Assembly (NCBI GenBank): GCA_010093605.1
Contig: MU004183.1
Location: 1,054,001 to 1,118,000, forward strand
DNA: 64,000 nt
Direction: 5' to 3'
DNA from: Lophium mytilinum
Lineage: Eukaryota > Ascomycota > Dothideomycetes > Mytilinidiales > Mytilinidiaceae
Part shown: positions 22,856 through 34,800 of the stretch, piece by piece
How positions within the stretch are numbered: the stretch's first letter is position 1
Layout: each line of letters opens with the position of its first letter
Translations under genes and position numbers: made by a program
Notes under the pieces: model-generated
What the model was told of the DNA's origin: nothing
What the model saw: the letters and a program-made list of their open reading frames with translations, nothing else
The model's database searches: none

Positions 22856-25813
22856 ATGCTAGGTATCTCAGCAGTGATCCCTCGGGATCCGCTGCAAATG
22901 GTCACCATTGCTCTTTGGATACTTGGCGTATTCCTCACTTCCGTCTTCCTAATTGCTTTGAACTCGAAAAAAGACCCCACAGAGGCTACTGATGCCATCA
23001 AAGCGTACTTCAGGTTCTTCTATGCATGCTTTGTGAAACCGCATACAGGCGATGGGACCGGCAGTCAACAAGATGCTCTTGTGCGACCAACTTCGTCTTG
23101 CAATATAATGTCACTCTAACTTCCGCAGGAAAGCTTCTATAAAGCGCAGGCTGAAGTCTACGATGCAACTCGCTCAAGACTACTTCACGGCCGCAAAGAT
23201 TTGTTGGGCCTTGTTGCAGCTCAACTTGAACATCGGACAAAGGCAGGACTCATCAACAACAAACCAGTCTGGGTAGATGTGAGTCTTGATACTTCATCCG
23301 TAATCAGAAATTCTACGAACTGAACGTTGCAGATTGGAGGCGGCACAGGGCACAAGTCAGTCTTATGCAACTTCAGTCTTTCTTCCTCCTGACATCCTCA
23401 TTTCTCAGTGTTGAGCAGATGTTTGCGTTTATTCCCGTACCCGAGTTCTTCAAAGCCGTCTGTATGTATCTGCTCGCCGATCGTCGTCTGCATATTCTCT
23501 TACACGCGCAATAGATGTCGTGGACCTCTCTCCGAGTCTTTGCGAGATGGCAAGGAAGCGATTTGAACGTCTAGGCTGGAGCAACGTTAAAGTCGTCTGC
23601 CAGGATGCTCGGGCGTTCCGTCTCCACGAACACGAACAAGAAGCACGCCAGCGAAAGGAAGTCGTCCTTAAGGGCCAACCAGTGCGCGACCTGGACGAGA
23701 ATGCCGATGCTGGCGGCGCCGAACTCGTGACTATGAGTTACGCGCTGTCCATGATTCCAGAATTCTACCCCGTCATCGATTCGATATCGTCGTTGATTTC
23801 TCCTAATGCCGTCATTGGTGTTTGCGACTTCTATGTTCAGAATAAGGTTGACTACCAGAGCCGAAACTATACTGGAGGCGTTATTGACAGGCACTGCATG
23901 TGGATTTCACGGGTCTTTTGGCGAACGTGGTTCGAGATTGACCGCGTGAATCTTGAAGCAGCTAGGAGGGTAAGCATTTCGTCCCTCGTGCTGAACCATT
24001 CTGACGCTGTCAGGATTACTTGGAGTACCGCTTCGGAACGATACTTGGTGTCAACGCCCGCAACCACTTCTTTGGCGTGAGACTACCTTACTATATCTGG
24101 ATAGGTTGCTCTAAAGATAGCGGCGCATCAACCACGAGGCTGGCTGAAATCGATGCTGCTGCCACGGAATCTCCATATCTCTCCGCACTGGACCTCCGGA
24201 CTGGGCCAACACCCGGGGATGTAGAGATCCGTTCCAAGGCCTATGAGTCAGCCATCGTCAACCTGCAGTCTAGCCTTCCATTACCTGCGACATGGTAAGC
24301 GAAATTGGCATTAAGAACACTCATTTACGATCCTGATATGAGAACAGGTATCAAAATCATCACTGGAGGATACACCACGATGAGTCGCTTCCGAAACACG
24401 TGCGATTCAACAACAAATACATATATGCCTTCACATGGGAGGACAGCCGTGCTGACGCTCGCATTCTAAGAGTGCGACCCGACGACGTCGTGCTGGCCAT
24501 CACAAGCGCTGGGGACAACATTCTGTCTTTCGCATTAGAGAAACCAAGGCGTATACATGCCGTTGATCTGAAGTGAGTGGGATTCCGAGAGCGCTAGAAC
24601 CTTACTAAATATGCTTTAGCCCTTCGCAGAACCACCTGCTCGAACTCAAGGTAGCGGCATTCACAGCCCTAGGCTATTCCGATGTCTGGAAGCTGTTCGG
24701 CGAGGGAAAGCATGAGTCCTTCCGCGACGTCTTGATAAACAAACTCAGCCCTCACATGTCTAGTCTCGCCTTCCAATTCTGGTTACAGAATGGCTCCTCG
24801 TCTTTTACGAAAAATGGCCTGTATTATTCGGGAGGCTCTGGACATGCGCTCCACCTGGTCGGCTGGCTCTTCAAGGTGCTCGGGCTTTCGGAAGAAGTGA
24901 AGAAACTCTGCGCGGCCCCGACTCTAAACGAGCAGCGCGAGATCTGGCAGAAGAGTATTCGCAAGGTACTCCATAGCCGGATTTTGACGTGGGCGGTTAT
25001 TGGGAATGAGAAGTGGTTATGGAAGGCGCTCGGCGTGCCACCGGCCCAACGGAATATCATTGAGCAGGACTATGTTCATCAGGATGATGCGTCGAAGATT
25101 GGGGTCATTGGCTCGGGGCAGGCGATCTATGAGTACGTCCTCAACACGTTTGAGCCAGTAAGTGTTCCCGATCAGCATAAGAGGGGTGAGAGTTCTCTTA
25201 CGATGTACTAATACAGTATGCAGGTCGTCAACACTACTCTCATGAGCGACGATAACCACTACTACCTCCTGTGTCTCCAGGGGAAATACTCTCGGAAGAG
25301 TCATCCAGAGTATCTTACTCCGAAGGCGCACATTAAGCTCTCGAGGCCGGACGCCTTCGATGGGCTGAGGATCCACACTGATGAGATCAGCGAAGTCATT
25401 ACTCGCATGCGACCAGGCACACTGACTATCGTCGTCGTCATGGACTCTATGGATTGGTTCCCACCGAATGGTCAGCATGCTGTGCGCCAGATCAGGGCGC
25501 TGAACCGGGCTATGAAGCTCAAGGGACGTGTACTTCTCAGATCTGCGGGGATGAAACCGTGGTATATTGAGAAATTTCAGGAGCTGGGTTTTACGACTAA
25601 GAGGGTGGCCGCTAGGTTACCGGGAACTTGTATTGATCGGTGAGTGTGCTTCTTTCGAGTCTGAAGATTTTGATAACCCGCTGACTTGAGGAAAGTGTTA
25701 ACATGTACGCATCTACGTGGATTTGCACTAAAGATATATCATTAGAGCAGGAGGATGTGAAGAGAGGTCTGCGGAAAGCATCGTATAGTTCGTTGGAGCA
25801 GCTGAATATATAG
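22856..25813 (+). CDS. BTA1: Betaine lipid synthase (DGTS; fused BtaB-BtaA)
   Basis: Ten exons: 22856..23080, 23129..23278, 23333..23355, 23409..23461, 23515..23969, 24014..24294, 24348..24572, 24620..25157, 25224..25639 and 25696..25813; 827 aa. It makes diacylglyceryl-trimethylhomoserine, a phosphorus-free membrane lipid that replaces phosphatidylcholine under phosphate shortage in many fungi. An N-terminal membrane segment (about residues 14-36) is followed by the BtaB-like methyltransferase half with SAM motif DIGGGTGHNVEQM and the post-motif YVVDLSPSLCEMARKRF. The C-terminal half is BtaA-like 3-amino-3-carboxypropyl transferase; NKYIYAFTWEDSRADARIL and AITSAGDNILSFAL are its typical motifs. 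The B-then-A order is the fungal arrangement. Exon 3 has only 23 nt and encodes the glycine-rich SAM loop. Likely in the ER. Confidence 0.95.
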
Positions 25814-26024
25814 GATCAAAGGGTTTGCTTTCGAAGTTCTTAGTGTGCGGATGTACTCCTTCTGCGCTACTTCAACTGGGAGTCACCCATCCGTAGCTAT
25901 AAACAGTCAGCTAGAGGGCAGAGCAGCATTACAAGATATAGTTTTGGGCATCTTAGATTTGATAGCACACCATACTTATTTACAACCATGCACCAATCGC
26001 AAAAACCGAAATGAGGACTAGAGC

Positions 26025-26767
26025 TCAGAATTCCCCTCCCGTCTTAGTCCGCTCCTCCTCCAGCTCCCGCTCGGCCTGCCGATAGTACTTCGCCGTATCC
26101 ACACCATGATGGGGGTGGTTAACAAAGTTGAACCACGGTAGCACGTGAATGAAGGTGCCCGCGTATCTCGAGTTCCGCGATGCGACGCCCTGCAGGTGCT
26201 CCGACAGTGTGGATTTGCCGTACAGCGGCTCGCCCGCCTTGACTTTGCTAACCATCTCCTTCATATCTAGGTCGATTTCGCGCCGGTTCTCGGCCGCGCC
26301 GTAGAAGCGGTCTGGGGGCCGGCATTGTTAGGATATGGACGCTTGTCTGTGAGGGGTGGGTTGCTACGCACTGATGGAATTGGAATACACTAAAAGAAAG
26401 CCGCCAGTGAGACCAATTGCTCCAGTCAGGCGCATAATGGGTGCGAATCCGCCCTTGCCGACGTAGGACGGGGAGACTCGCTCCCAGTAGAGCATCAAGG
26501 CGGGACCGATGGCGGAGAATCCGGCGCCGTAAGCCCAGTCCGACGGCCGAGCGTATTTCACCACTCGCTTGAAGTGACTGCTGCTGTCAGCGTGTGCGGG
26601 AGAGGTAGAGGATCGAGGCGGCTTTACGGGTCACTGTCGATGAGCTGGGTGGTGTTAGCAATGGAGAAGGCATTGAGACAGCATTATGGCCCGGGGCGAC
26701 TCACCGGATAGTCCCCCTCGATGTGCTTGTGCGGCACGACTGGCGTGGTCCTCTCTTCTGTAGCCAT
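26025..26767 (-). CDS. nuo20.9: Complex I 20.9-kDa subunit (NADH:ubiquinone oxidoreductase, NUXM family)
   Basis: Exons 26767..26705, 26644..26628, 26577..26372 and 26311..26025; 190 aa. It resembles the Neurospora 20.9-kDa accessory subunit throughout: DSDPHFKRVVKYARPSD, the membrane segment GAIGLTGGFLLVYSNS, RFYGAAENRREIDLDMKEMV, and WFNFVNHPHHGVDTAKYYRQ. It sits in the membrane arm of mitochondrial complex I. Exon 2 is a 17-nt microexon (LIDSD). The exon 3 acceptor is a run of three CAGs, so products with one or two extra residues are possible; I chose the most downstream one, which fits the homologue best. The gene converges with BTA1 and is divergent from the Aquarius gene across 441 bp. 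Confidence 0.93.
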
Positions 26768-27208
26768 GGCGGTGGATGGGGGTGTCGTGGGAGCTCGGAG
26801 GTGGAGTGCTGCGGAGGGACGGGAGAGGTTGAACGTCGAAGCCAAGACTTCGAAGACAAGCGCAAGGCTGATCGCAAAGCTCCATCGCGAAAAGTTGCAG
26901 GCGCGTCACCGACCTGCGAAGACTGAACCACCATGAACACGCGCCTATCCACCTGATTTACGACTGACCTGAGGCCGAAGGATTCATTACTGTACTGGCA
27001 GAGCGCTGGTTTACTCGCGCGCAGGAACCGTCGCGAAGTGACTGCTCAACCTGGATCCATCCACCACGACTTTGATCTTGGAGCCAAGCTGGACTTCACC
27101 CGCCAACCCACCATCGAATAGCACGCCGCGCTTCAATTCGTGAAGCAGCGCCTCGCAGTGCCAGCATCTACGGCTCTACAAGAAACCTGTTCGAGCAGGG
27201 CCGCAACT
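26768..27208. promoter_or_regulatory. Bidirectional promoter, nuo20.9 / Aquarius
   Basis: A 441-bp divergent spacer between two well-supported genes that must contain both promoters and both 5' UTRs. An open frame enters the Aquarius gene from 27140 but lacks an ATG with a good context. Confidence 0.5.
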
Positions 27209-30200
27209 ATGGAAGAAAACAACAATGTATTCGCCATACATACACGACCCACCATCGCAGACCTCCACGGAGAAAATCACTTTGCGCAGCTGGCACGAAA
27301 GCATTGGCTGAGCCCCTCGAAGCCAGCGAAGATCAACCAGAAGATTGTCAAGGAAGAGCTATGGGACGAGCTAGAGAAGTGCGATTTTGCTTTCGGATCT
27401 CTCCTAGTCCTGGAGAACCTTCAGTTGCTTGAGAAGTATCTGTGGCCTGGGTACTCCGAGGATGCTTCGAACTACCAAATCCTCTTGCTTGCGTTGATGG
27501 TCAACGTGAAGCGAAGAGAAAACCTACCGTCTTGGGGTGAGTTGTCCCATCCCGATCGATGGAAGCCCAGACTAACTGTAAACCAGATCACTTCAATAGC
27601 AAGCCCTCTGAATTCTCGTCCTTCTTCCGTCGAATACTCTCCATGAGTATCGACAATTCACTTCCTATGAAGATCCGTACACAGCTCATCTCCTTCGTCA
27701 TTGGCGCCTTCCAATCCTTAGACAGCGGGCTGGTCAGAAAGGAATGCGCTCCCCTGGTGTCGATATCAATCTGGCAAAACCTCCACAGCGAAGTGGTCAG
27801 GGATCGTTTGTTCGAGAAGAACCCAGTGCTGAAGAAAGCATGGAGGGCAACGTCGAAACGGTTCGACTCTGCCGACGACGATGTGAAGGCAAGATTACGG
27901 TTCGAACGGTCCTGGCTGTACACTTTGCTATTGGACTTCTTGGACCGAGTGTATGGCGATACAGCATCGGACGATGCCAGCTACTGTGAGCGCTTCGTTG
28001 AGCTCCTCACCGACCTCCAAAGCCAGCTTCCTACAAGAAGGTATGTTAGCACATTGCTGCAGGATTTGAATCTACTCCCGGCAATTCGTCTTTCGCCAAT
28101 GTACACCGACGAGGACAACGGGCTGTTCCGCGATCTGTACATTCTTTTACGTCACTTCACGTATTTCCCAATCGACGATCAAACGGGACAACATCAAACG
28201 GACCTCGAATACCACGAGGCGCATTACTCGAAGTTGGCCAAGTTACAGCGGACAGCCTTCAAGCACTTCAAGTCGAAACTCACTATCCTAGCCCTATCTA
28301 ACTATGGCTCTCTTAATCAGAGAGCTGATTTGGAAGGGCATTTGGATGAGCTTACTGACGATGAGCTGGTTCAGCTTTGCACTTTATTAGGCTTCCGTAC
28401 GGAGTATCCCAAATCATCGTCGCTAGCACAGGGAAAGGATTTCTTCATGGAATTGATCATCGAGGCGCACGAGGGGAGACCAACGTTTCAGGAAGCAGTG
28501 AGGAACATGCCCATCCTCCCAACAGAGCGTATCTTGTACGAACCCACATTTTTGCGAAACGAGTCATACGACGGCTCGAGACCCCTGGCCATTCCGAAAT
28601 TGAATCTTCAGTACCTCACAATAGGCGATTTTCTCTGGAGGTCGTTCATCTTGCATCGATGCGAGTCATTTTACGAGATCAGAAAAGATATGGAAGATGT
28701 CATTAGACGACTCCAGCCGAAACCTACTGGAACAGGCACCAAATTCAACGGATTCTCGCGCATGGCTCTACCAATATCGAAACCTGCCATCATTGATGTT
28801 GCACCCCCCAAGGTTGGAGACGAGCACCCTGCTCAAGTGAAGGCCGAGATCATCTTGGATGTGAGCCGCTTGAACTACGGTGTACGAAAAGACTGGGACT
28901 CTCTGCGCGCTGATGATGTTGTCTTCCTGCTGGATGTTCATCCCGTGGATGAAGACATGCCAATGGGAAATGGACATCGACCTCAACGTTCAGGGCAGCA
29001 GGGAGGGCTCCGACGATTAAGGGCGGCAGAGGTCATACAGGTCCAGGACGAAAAGGGCCGCCCCCTCCGTGATCATCAAAACAAAGATGGCGAGTCGTAC
29101 CGACCACGACAACGGAGACTGCTCGTAAGACTGGATGCTGTTGCGTACCAAGAAGACATGGATCGAGTTGCAACTGGCAAACCAAGCGTATATGAGAACA
29201 TCAATCTCATTGTTCGCCGCCGAGGACGCGAAAATAATTTCAAGCCAATTCTCGAATCCATCAAACAACTTACGTTATCTGATATACCAGCACCATCCTG
29301 GCTCCAAGAGGTATTCCTCGGTTATGGTGATCCCGCATCAGCGACCTACAAGCGCCTCGCAAACCGCTTGCAATCGATAGATTTCCGCGACACCTTCCTT
29401 GACTGGCATCATCTCATTCAGAGCTTACCAGGCAAATCAATCGAGCCCCACGAGGACGCAGATTCTAGCTTCGGCCCTCCCTACGTGGTGGAATATCCAG
29501 CGGGCGATGCAGAGCCAATTCCAGTCAGGCCATCCAAGAAACGACGACGAGATCAAGTTGAGATCACACAGCCACAGCCTGTACATGAGTCTCTGCAAGT
29601 GTCTACATATAAACCACCCAACACCGGACCATATCCAACGGACGCGCCCAGGCTAAATGCTATTCGATTTACCCCGACGCAAATCGAGGCCATAACTTCC
29701 GGCACCCAGCCTGGATTGACCGTGATAGTCGGACCACCAGGTACTGGAAAGACGGACGTTGCTACACAAATCATAAACAACATATATCACAACTTCCCGG
29801 ATCAACGGACCTTGCTGGTAGCACATAGTAATCAAGCACTCAACCAGCTATTCCAGAAGATTGTGGCACTCGACATCGACGAACGCCACCTTCTCCGCCT
29901 TGGCCATGGTGAGGAAGAGCTTGAGACAGAGGCCAATTATAGCAAGCATGGCCGTGTAGAGTCTTTCTTGGAAAATCGCACACGCTTCTTGCAAGAGGTC
30001 GACCGTCTCGCACAGAACTTTGGCGCGCCTGGCGCACACGGGAGCTCATGCGAAACAGCTGGATACTTCAATTCGGTTTATGTGTTGCCAGCATGGGCCA
30101 AGTATTGGGATCTTGTCCAATCTGACGACTTCACGATCAAGCAAATAATCAACGAATTTCCTTTCCAGATGTATTTCTCCACCGCCCCGCAGCCTTTGTT

Positions 30201-31577
30201 TGAACAGGAGGCGACGCGCGAGGAGATCGTCGACGTAGTCGAGGGCTGCTACCGACATGTCGAGAAGATTTTTACCGAGCTGGAGGACATTCGTCCTTTT
30301 GAGATTCTTGGGAGGCCACGGGACAAGGCCAATTATCTTCTCGTCAAGGAAGCTCGCATCGTTGCTATGACTTCGACTCACGCCGCTATGCGAAGACAAG
30401 AGATTGCAAACCTAGGCTTCCATTACGACAACGTCATCATGGAGGAAGCAGCGCAGATCACAGAAATTGAAAACTTCATCCCTCTCGCTCTTCAGCACCC
30501 CAAAAATGGGGAGCTACCACTGCAGCGCGTTGTTCTCTGCGGAGACCACCTTCAGAACTCCCCCATCATCCAAAATCTCGCCTTCCGACAATACGCCAAC
30601 CTCGAGCAGAGCTTATTCCTTCGACTTGTCCGCTTGGGCGTCCCTACCATTATGCTCGACCAACAAGGTCGCGCTCGTCCCAGCATCGCCGAGCTTTACA
30701 AATGGCGGTACACCCGCCTGGGCAACCTCCCCATTGTCGAAACAGCGCCCGAATATCAGTCCGCGAACGCTGGCTTCCGCTACGACTACCAATTCATCAA
30801 CGTGCCAGACTACAAAGGCAAAGGTGAAATGGAACCAACGCCCCACTTCATCCAGAACCTCGGCGAAGCTGAATACGCTGTCGCGCTATTCATGTACATG
30901 CGGCTGCTGGGTTACCCGGCCTCCAAGATCTCGATACTGACGACGTACGCGGGACAGCGCGCTCTGATTCGGGATGTGTTGGGGCATCGCTGCGCGAAGA
31001 ACAGACTGTTTGGACTGCCGAGGATCGTTACGACGGTGGATAAGTACCAGGGTGAACAGAATGATTGTAAGAACCCACTTTCCCTTTCAAAGTCAAAATA
31101 GGATCATGTGATTGATGAGTAATTGTAGTCATCATCCTCTCGCTCACCCGCACCACCCGCGTCGGCTACCTCCGCGACATCCGTCGCCTCACCGTCGCCC
31201 TCTCCCGCGCCCGTCTGGGCCTGTATATCCTCGGCCGCCGCGACGTCTTCGAGGCCTGCTTCGAGCTCAAAGAGGCGTTTGATCGGCTACTGCGCCGCAC
31301 GGACAAGCTCGCGCTCGTCACTGATGAAATGTTCCCCGCGACGCGCTTGCTGGATGGCAAATCGGAGTCGACGGAGATGGAGGGGGTAGAGCATCTGGGG
31401 CAGTACGTGTACGAGATGACGCAGGCGAAGGTGGCGGCGTTGAAGAAAAATGGGGGCGTGCTGCCACCAATTGAAGAGGAGGCGAAGGCTGAAGATGTGG
31501 ACATGGAGGATGGAGAGGAGGGGTACATCAAGGAGGAAGAAATGGAGGAGCCAGATGATGTGGAGGGCTTTCAGTAG
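27209..31577 (+). CDS. cwf11: Intron-binding spliceosomal SF1 helicase Aquarius (Cwf11)
   Basis: Exons 27209..27536, 27587..31066 and 31129..31577 give 1418 aa. The long N-terminal armadillo-like region includes VNVKRRENLPSW and RTQLISFVIGAFQSLDS, as in Aquarius. A beta-barrel and stalk follow. The SF1B helicase core has Walker [10 protein letters not shown] near residue 823, NQLFQKI, EEAAQITEIENFIPL near residue 1061, DHLQNSPIIQN, DQQGRARPS, and the last motif SRARLGLYIL. Aquarius binds upstream of the branch point in introns and is part of the intron-binding complex that brings in exon-junction proteins. Its presence agrees with the intron-rich genes here and with the absence of Aquarius from the intron-poor Saccharomyces. 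The tail is acidic (Glu/Asp). An alternative in-frame start upstream lacks an ATG in good context. Confidence 0.95.
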
Positions 31578-31805
31578 GTTTTCTTATTATAGGTGGGTTT
31601 GGGTCTCAGGGTCATACGTGATAAGGTCGCGTAGTGCTCCACGTTTGTAGGAATTGTACAAAAAGATACCAAGTTTGAAATATCAGGATTATCTATGATA
31701 TACCAGCCACCGTGCTTGCTTGTCGCCATGTCCCACAGAAATATCATACGCACAGCCCCAGCGCCGTCCATGCGTCAATCGTAACATCGTAAGAGACAGT
31801 TGCCA

Positions 31806-34800
31806 TCACGTAGGCATCATGCCAATGCCAGTAAATCCTCCACCACCACCCCGAGGTTGCCACCCATTTCCCCCGCTCGTTCTTCCGTTGCCGCTCTTCT
31901 TGCCATATCCTTTCTTAGAGACACCGCCTCCTGAGCTCCGACCTTTGCTTCCCCTAGAAGCCTTCCTATGACCTCCACCCTTTTGATATGGAGGCTTCGA
32001 CGGACCTCCCCGACTCTTTGGCGCAGCTCGAGCGGGAACACGGGCACTAGTATTGGCCCGAGGCGCTGGTGCCCAGTTCATCTGGGGGGGAGCTCGTTGA
32101 TTGACCGGCTCCGGTTCCGGATGTGCAAAGAAATGGCTGCGTTCCCCTGAAGGTTCGTCCAAGACGTCCTCAAAGACGGAGCTGTCGTAGTCGGACTCTT
32201 CTGGCTCTGGAGCCTCTTCTTCATCGTCGCTAATCTCAATTGGCATGATCCTATGGTTCGGATCTTGCGGGACGTCGCTGTCACCGTCCTGGTCGGCATC
32301 ATCCAATTCCAAGACTGCTCTTCCTCCCCTTGCTAAAGTGAGGAATGCTTTCCCGTGAAGTCGAACCATTTCGGGGTTGATTCCTTTGATCTTGAGAAGT
32401 CCTTCTTCGGTGGCGGGAAGGACAATGCCGATCTCGCGAAGGATAGTATCTGAGAAAGGCTGGCTGCGAAGGTTCTTCTTGACCATTATGTCCTTGGCTT
32501 TCTCCTTCGCTTTTTCCATGAAGTCTTCCAATACAGCACTTTGCAACTCGTCCAAGCTAGCAATTCTTTGGTCGATAGTGATCGGGGGTCCAGGCATTCG
32601 TCTTTTGTTGGGTTTCGACCTTACAGGCCCGGGTATTGGCTCAAATCTGTCGTCCTCGTTGTCATCGACCACAAACCCGTCTTCTTCGTAGCCATTTGCA
32701 TGGGAGCCCGCTTTGCTACCGCCGTACTCTCCATGAACCTCATCTTCGTCCTCATCGCTCAGGATACGGCGTTGGCGCCGTTTAGTGGCCGCTGCGACTG
32801 GAGAAGACAGGTTTGTAGAGGGGTAGTCTGCTCGAGCAGCTGCTACGCCTGTTCGAGGCTGTTTGCCATTCTTCTTTGCCGTAGGCCTTGCCGCTTTAGG
32901 CTTCGAAGCTGACGACATACGGACCTGGAGATTCAGACGCTTCCCACGTCTCACATAATCGTCACTCCTACGCCCAAGCTATGCAAGTCAGTGTCGAACA
33001 TTGAAAGCTGAGACCAACACTTACCTGTAAGTAGTTCGTCGCGAATTTCATCTTATTCATGACGCTTTCCTCTCGAAGGACCTCTTCGTCTATGAGTCGT
33101 TGAAACAAACGCTCAACATCACCACGCTCCAGGTCTGCCCCCACACCAAAATCTTCGAGGTGACTGTATGCACCGACTTTTTTGCCTTTCGCACCACGCA
33201 ACACATCCACACAGTGCAAGAGAGTCACTTTGTCCGTTTGCATCCTACCCACCAAGCGTACTGCAGCGGCGGCGTGTTTGGTCACGTCTTTGGTTTCGAA
33301 TGTAGCGTTTTCGATGCAATTGTCGCAGGTATCGTTGCAGTCCTCGCGATCAAAAGATTCACTGAAATATTTCAGAATCTGGACTCGACGGCAGTCGCTT
33401 CGATTTTCACAGAACTGGACGACATTTCGGAGCATCTCCCGTTGTCGTTCTTTCTGCTCCCAAACACCTTCTCCTTCGTCGATCATTCGTTTAAGTGACC
33501 TCGTGTCGCCGTATCCATAGTACAGGTAGCAACCGGATCTCTTCCCGTCACGACCTGCACGTCCAGTTTCTTGATAATAGCCTTCTAAGCTTTTCGGAAT
33601 GTGGTGATGTATCACAAACCGCACATCAGGCTTATCGATGCCCATACCGAACGCAATAGTAGCAACAATGACATGGTAAACGCCTTTTTGCCATTGCTTT
33701 TGCACTCTCGACTTCTCTTTTGAATCCATCTTTGCATGATAGTGGTGTGCTGAGATGCCGTGCTTCTCACGGAGCTTCTTCGCATTGTCTTCACAGGCCT
33801 TCCGAGATAGACAGTAAACAATCCCGGACATGTTTCTGTAGTTCTTATCGATAATTTCGGCAATATCGCTTATAACATCCTTGCCCTTCTTCCGGATTTC
33901 GTAAGAAAGGTTAGGTCGATTGAAGCTCTGCGTAAAGACTGCACATCCCTCGATGCCTAAATTGAACATGACATCCTTCTTAACCATCTGTGTTGCAGTC
34001 GCGGTCAACGCCATGACAGGAACACCTTGAAACTGTTTTCGAACTTCTCCAAGCGCTTTGTAGTCTGGCCGAAAGTCGTGGCCCCACTGACTGACACAGT
34101 GAGCTTCGTCGATGACTATCCGTGCAAGACGCCCTCGTCTATGCAAATCTTTGAAAATGTCTATCATAGACTGATTTAAGCTCAACATTTCCGGTGTCAC
34201 ATAAAGGCATTGAATGTCCTGTTCGACCCGAGCGCTGCGGAGCTTGGCCTTGACGTCATTCTTGTGGTCTATGGTAGACTCTCCGTTAATCAAGAAAGCC
34301 TTGACGTTTAGGTCTTTGAGATGACTGACTTGGTCCTCCATCAGACTCAACAGAGGAGATATCACAATAGTGATTCCTCTTGTCTGTCCAGACGTTATGA
34401 TGGAGGGCAGCTGGTAGCAAAGAGACTTGCCTCCCCCCGTGGGCATGAGTACGAAACAGTCTTGGCCACTAAGCGTAGCATTGATCGCTTCGAGTTGATG
34501 AGGTCTGAATCCTTTGAGCTTGAATCGTGTCTTTAAAACATGTCCTACATCCCGTGACCATGGATGATTCATCTGCGCTGGGTCAATCCCAGGCCTATCG
34601 AGAAGTGACTTCTTTGGAGAGGGTCTAGAGCTTGATTTGGGGGGGCGAATCTGGTTTGCAGATGTTTCGGCAAGAACATCGCGTGGAGTGGCTGTCCAAT
34701 CGGGCACTCGGATTGGCTCCTGAAAATCAGTATCTTCCACTCCGATGAAGTCTTGGTCGTCAAGTTCCCCATCGAAAAGAAGTTCTTCGTCCTCTTGGAA

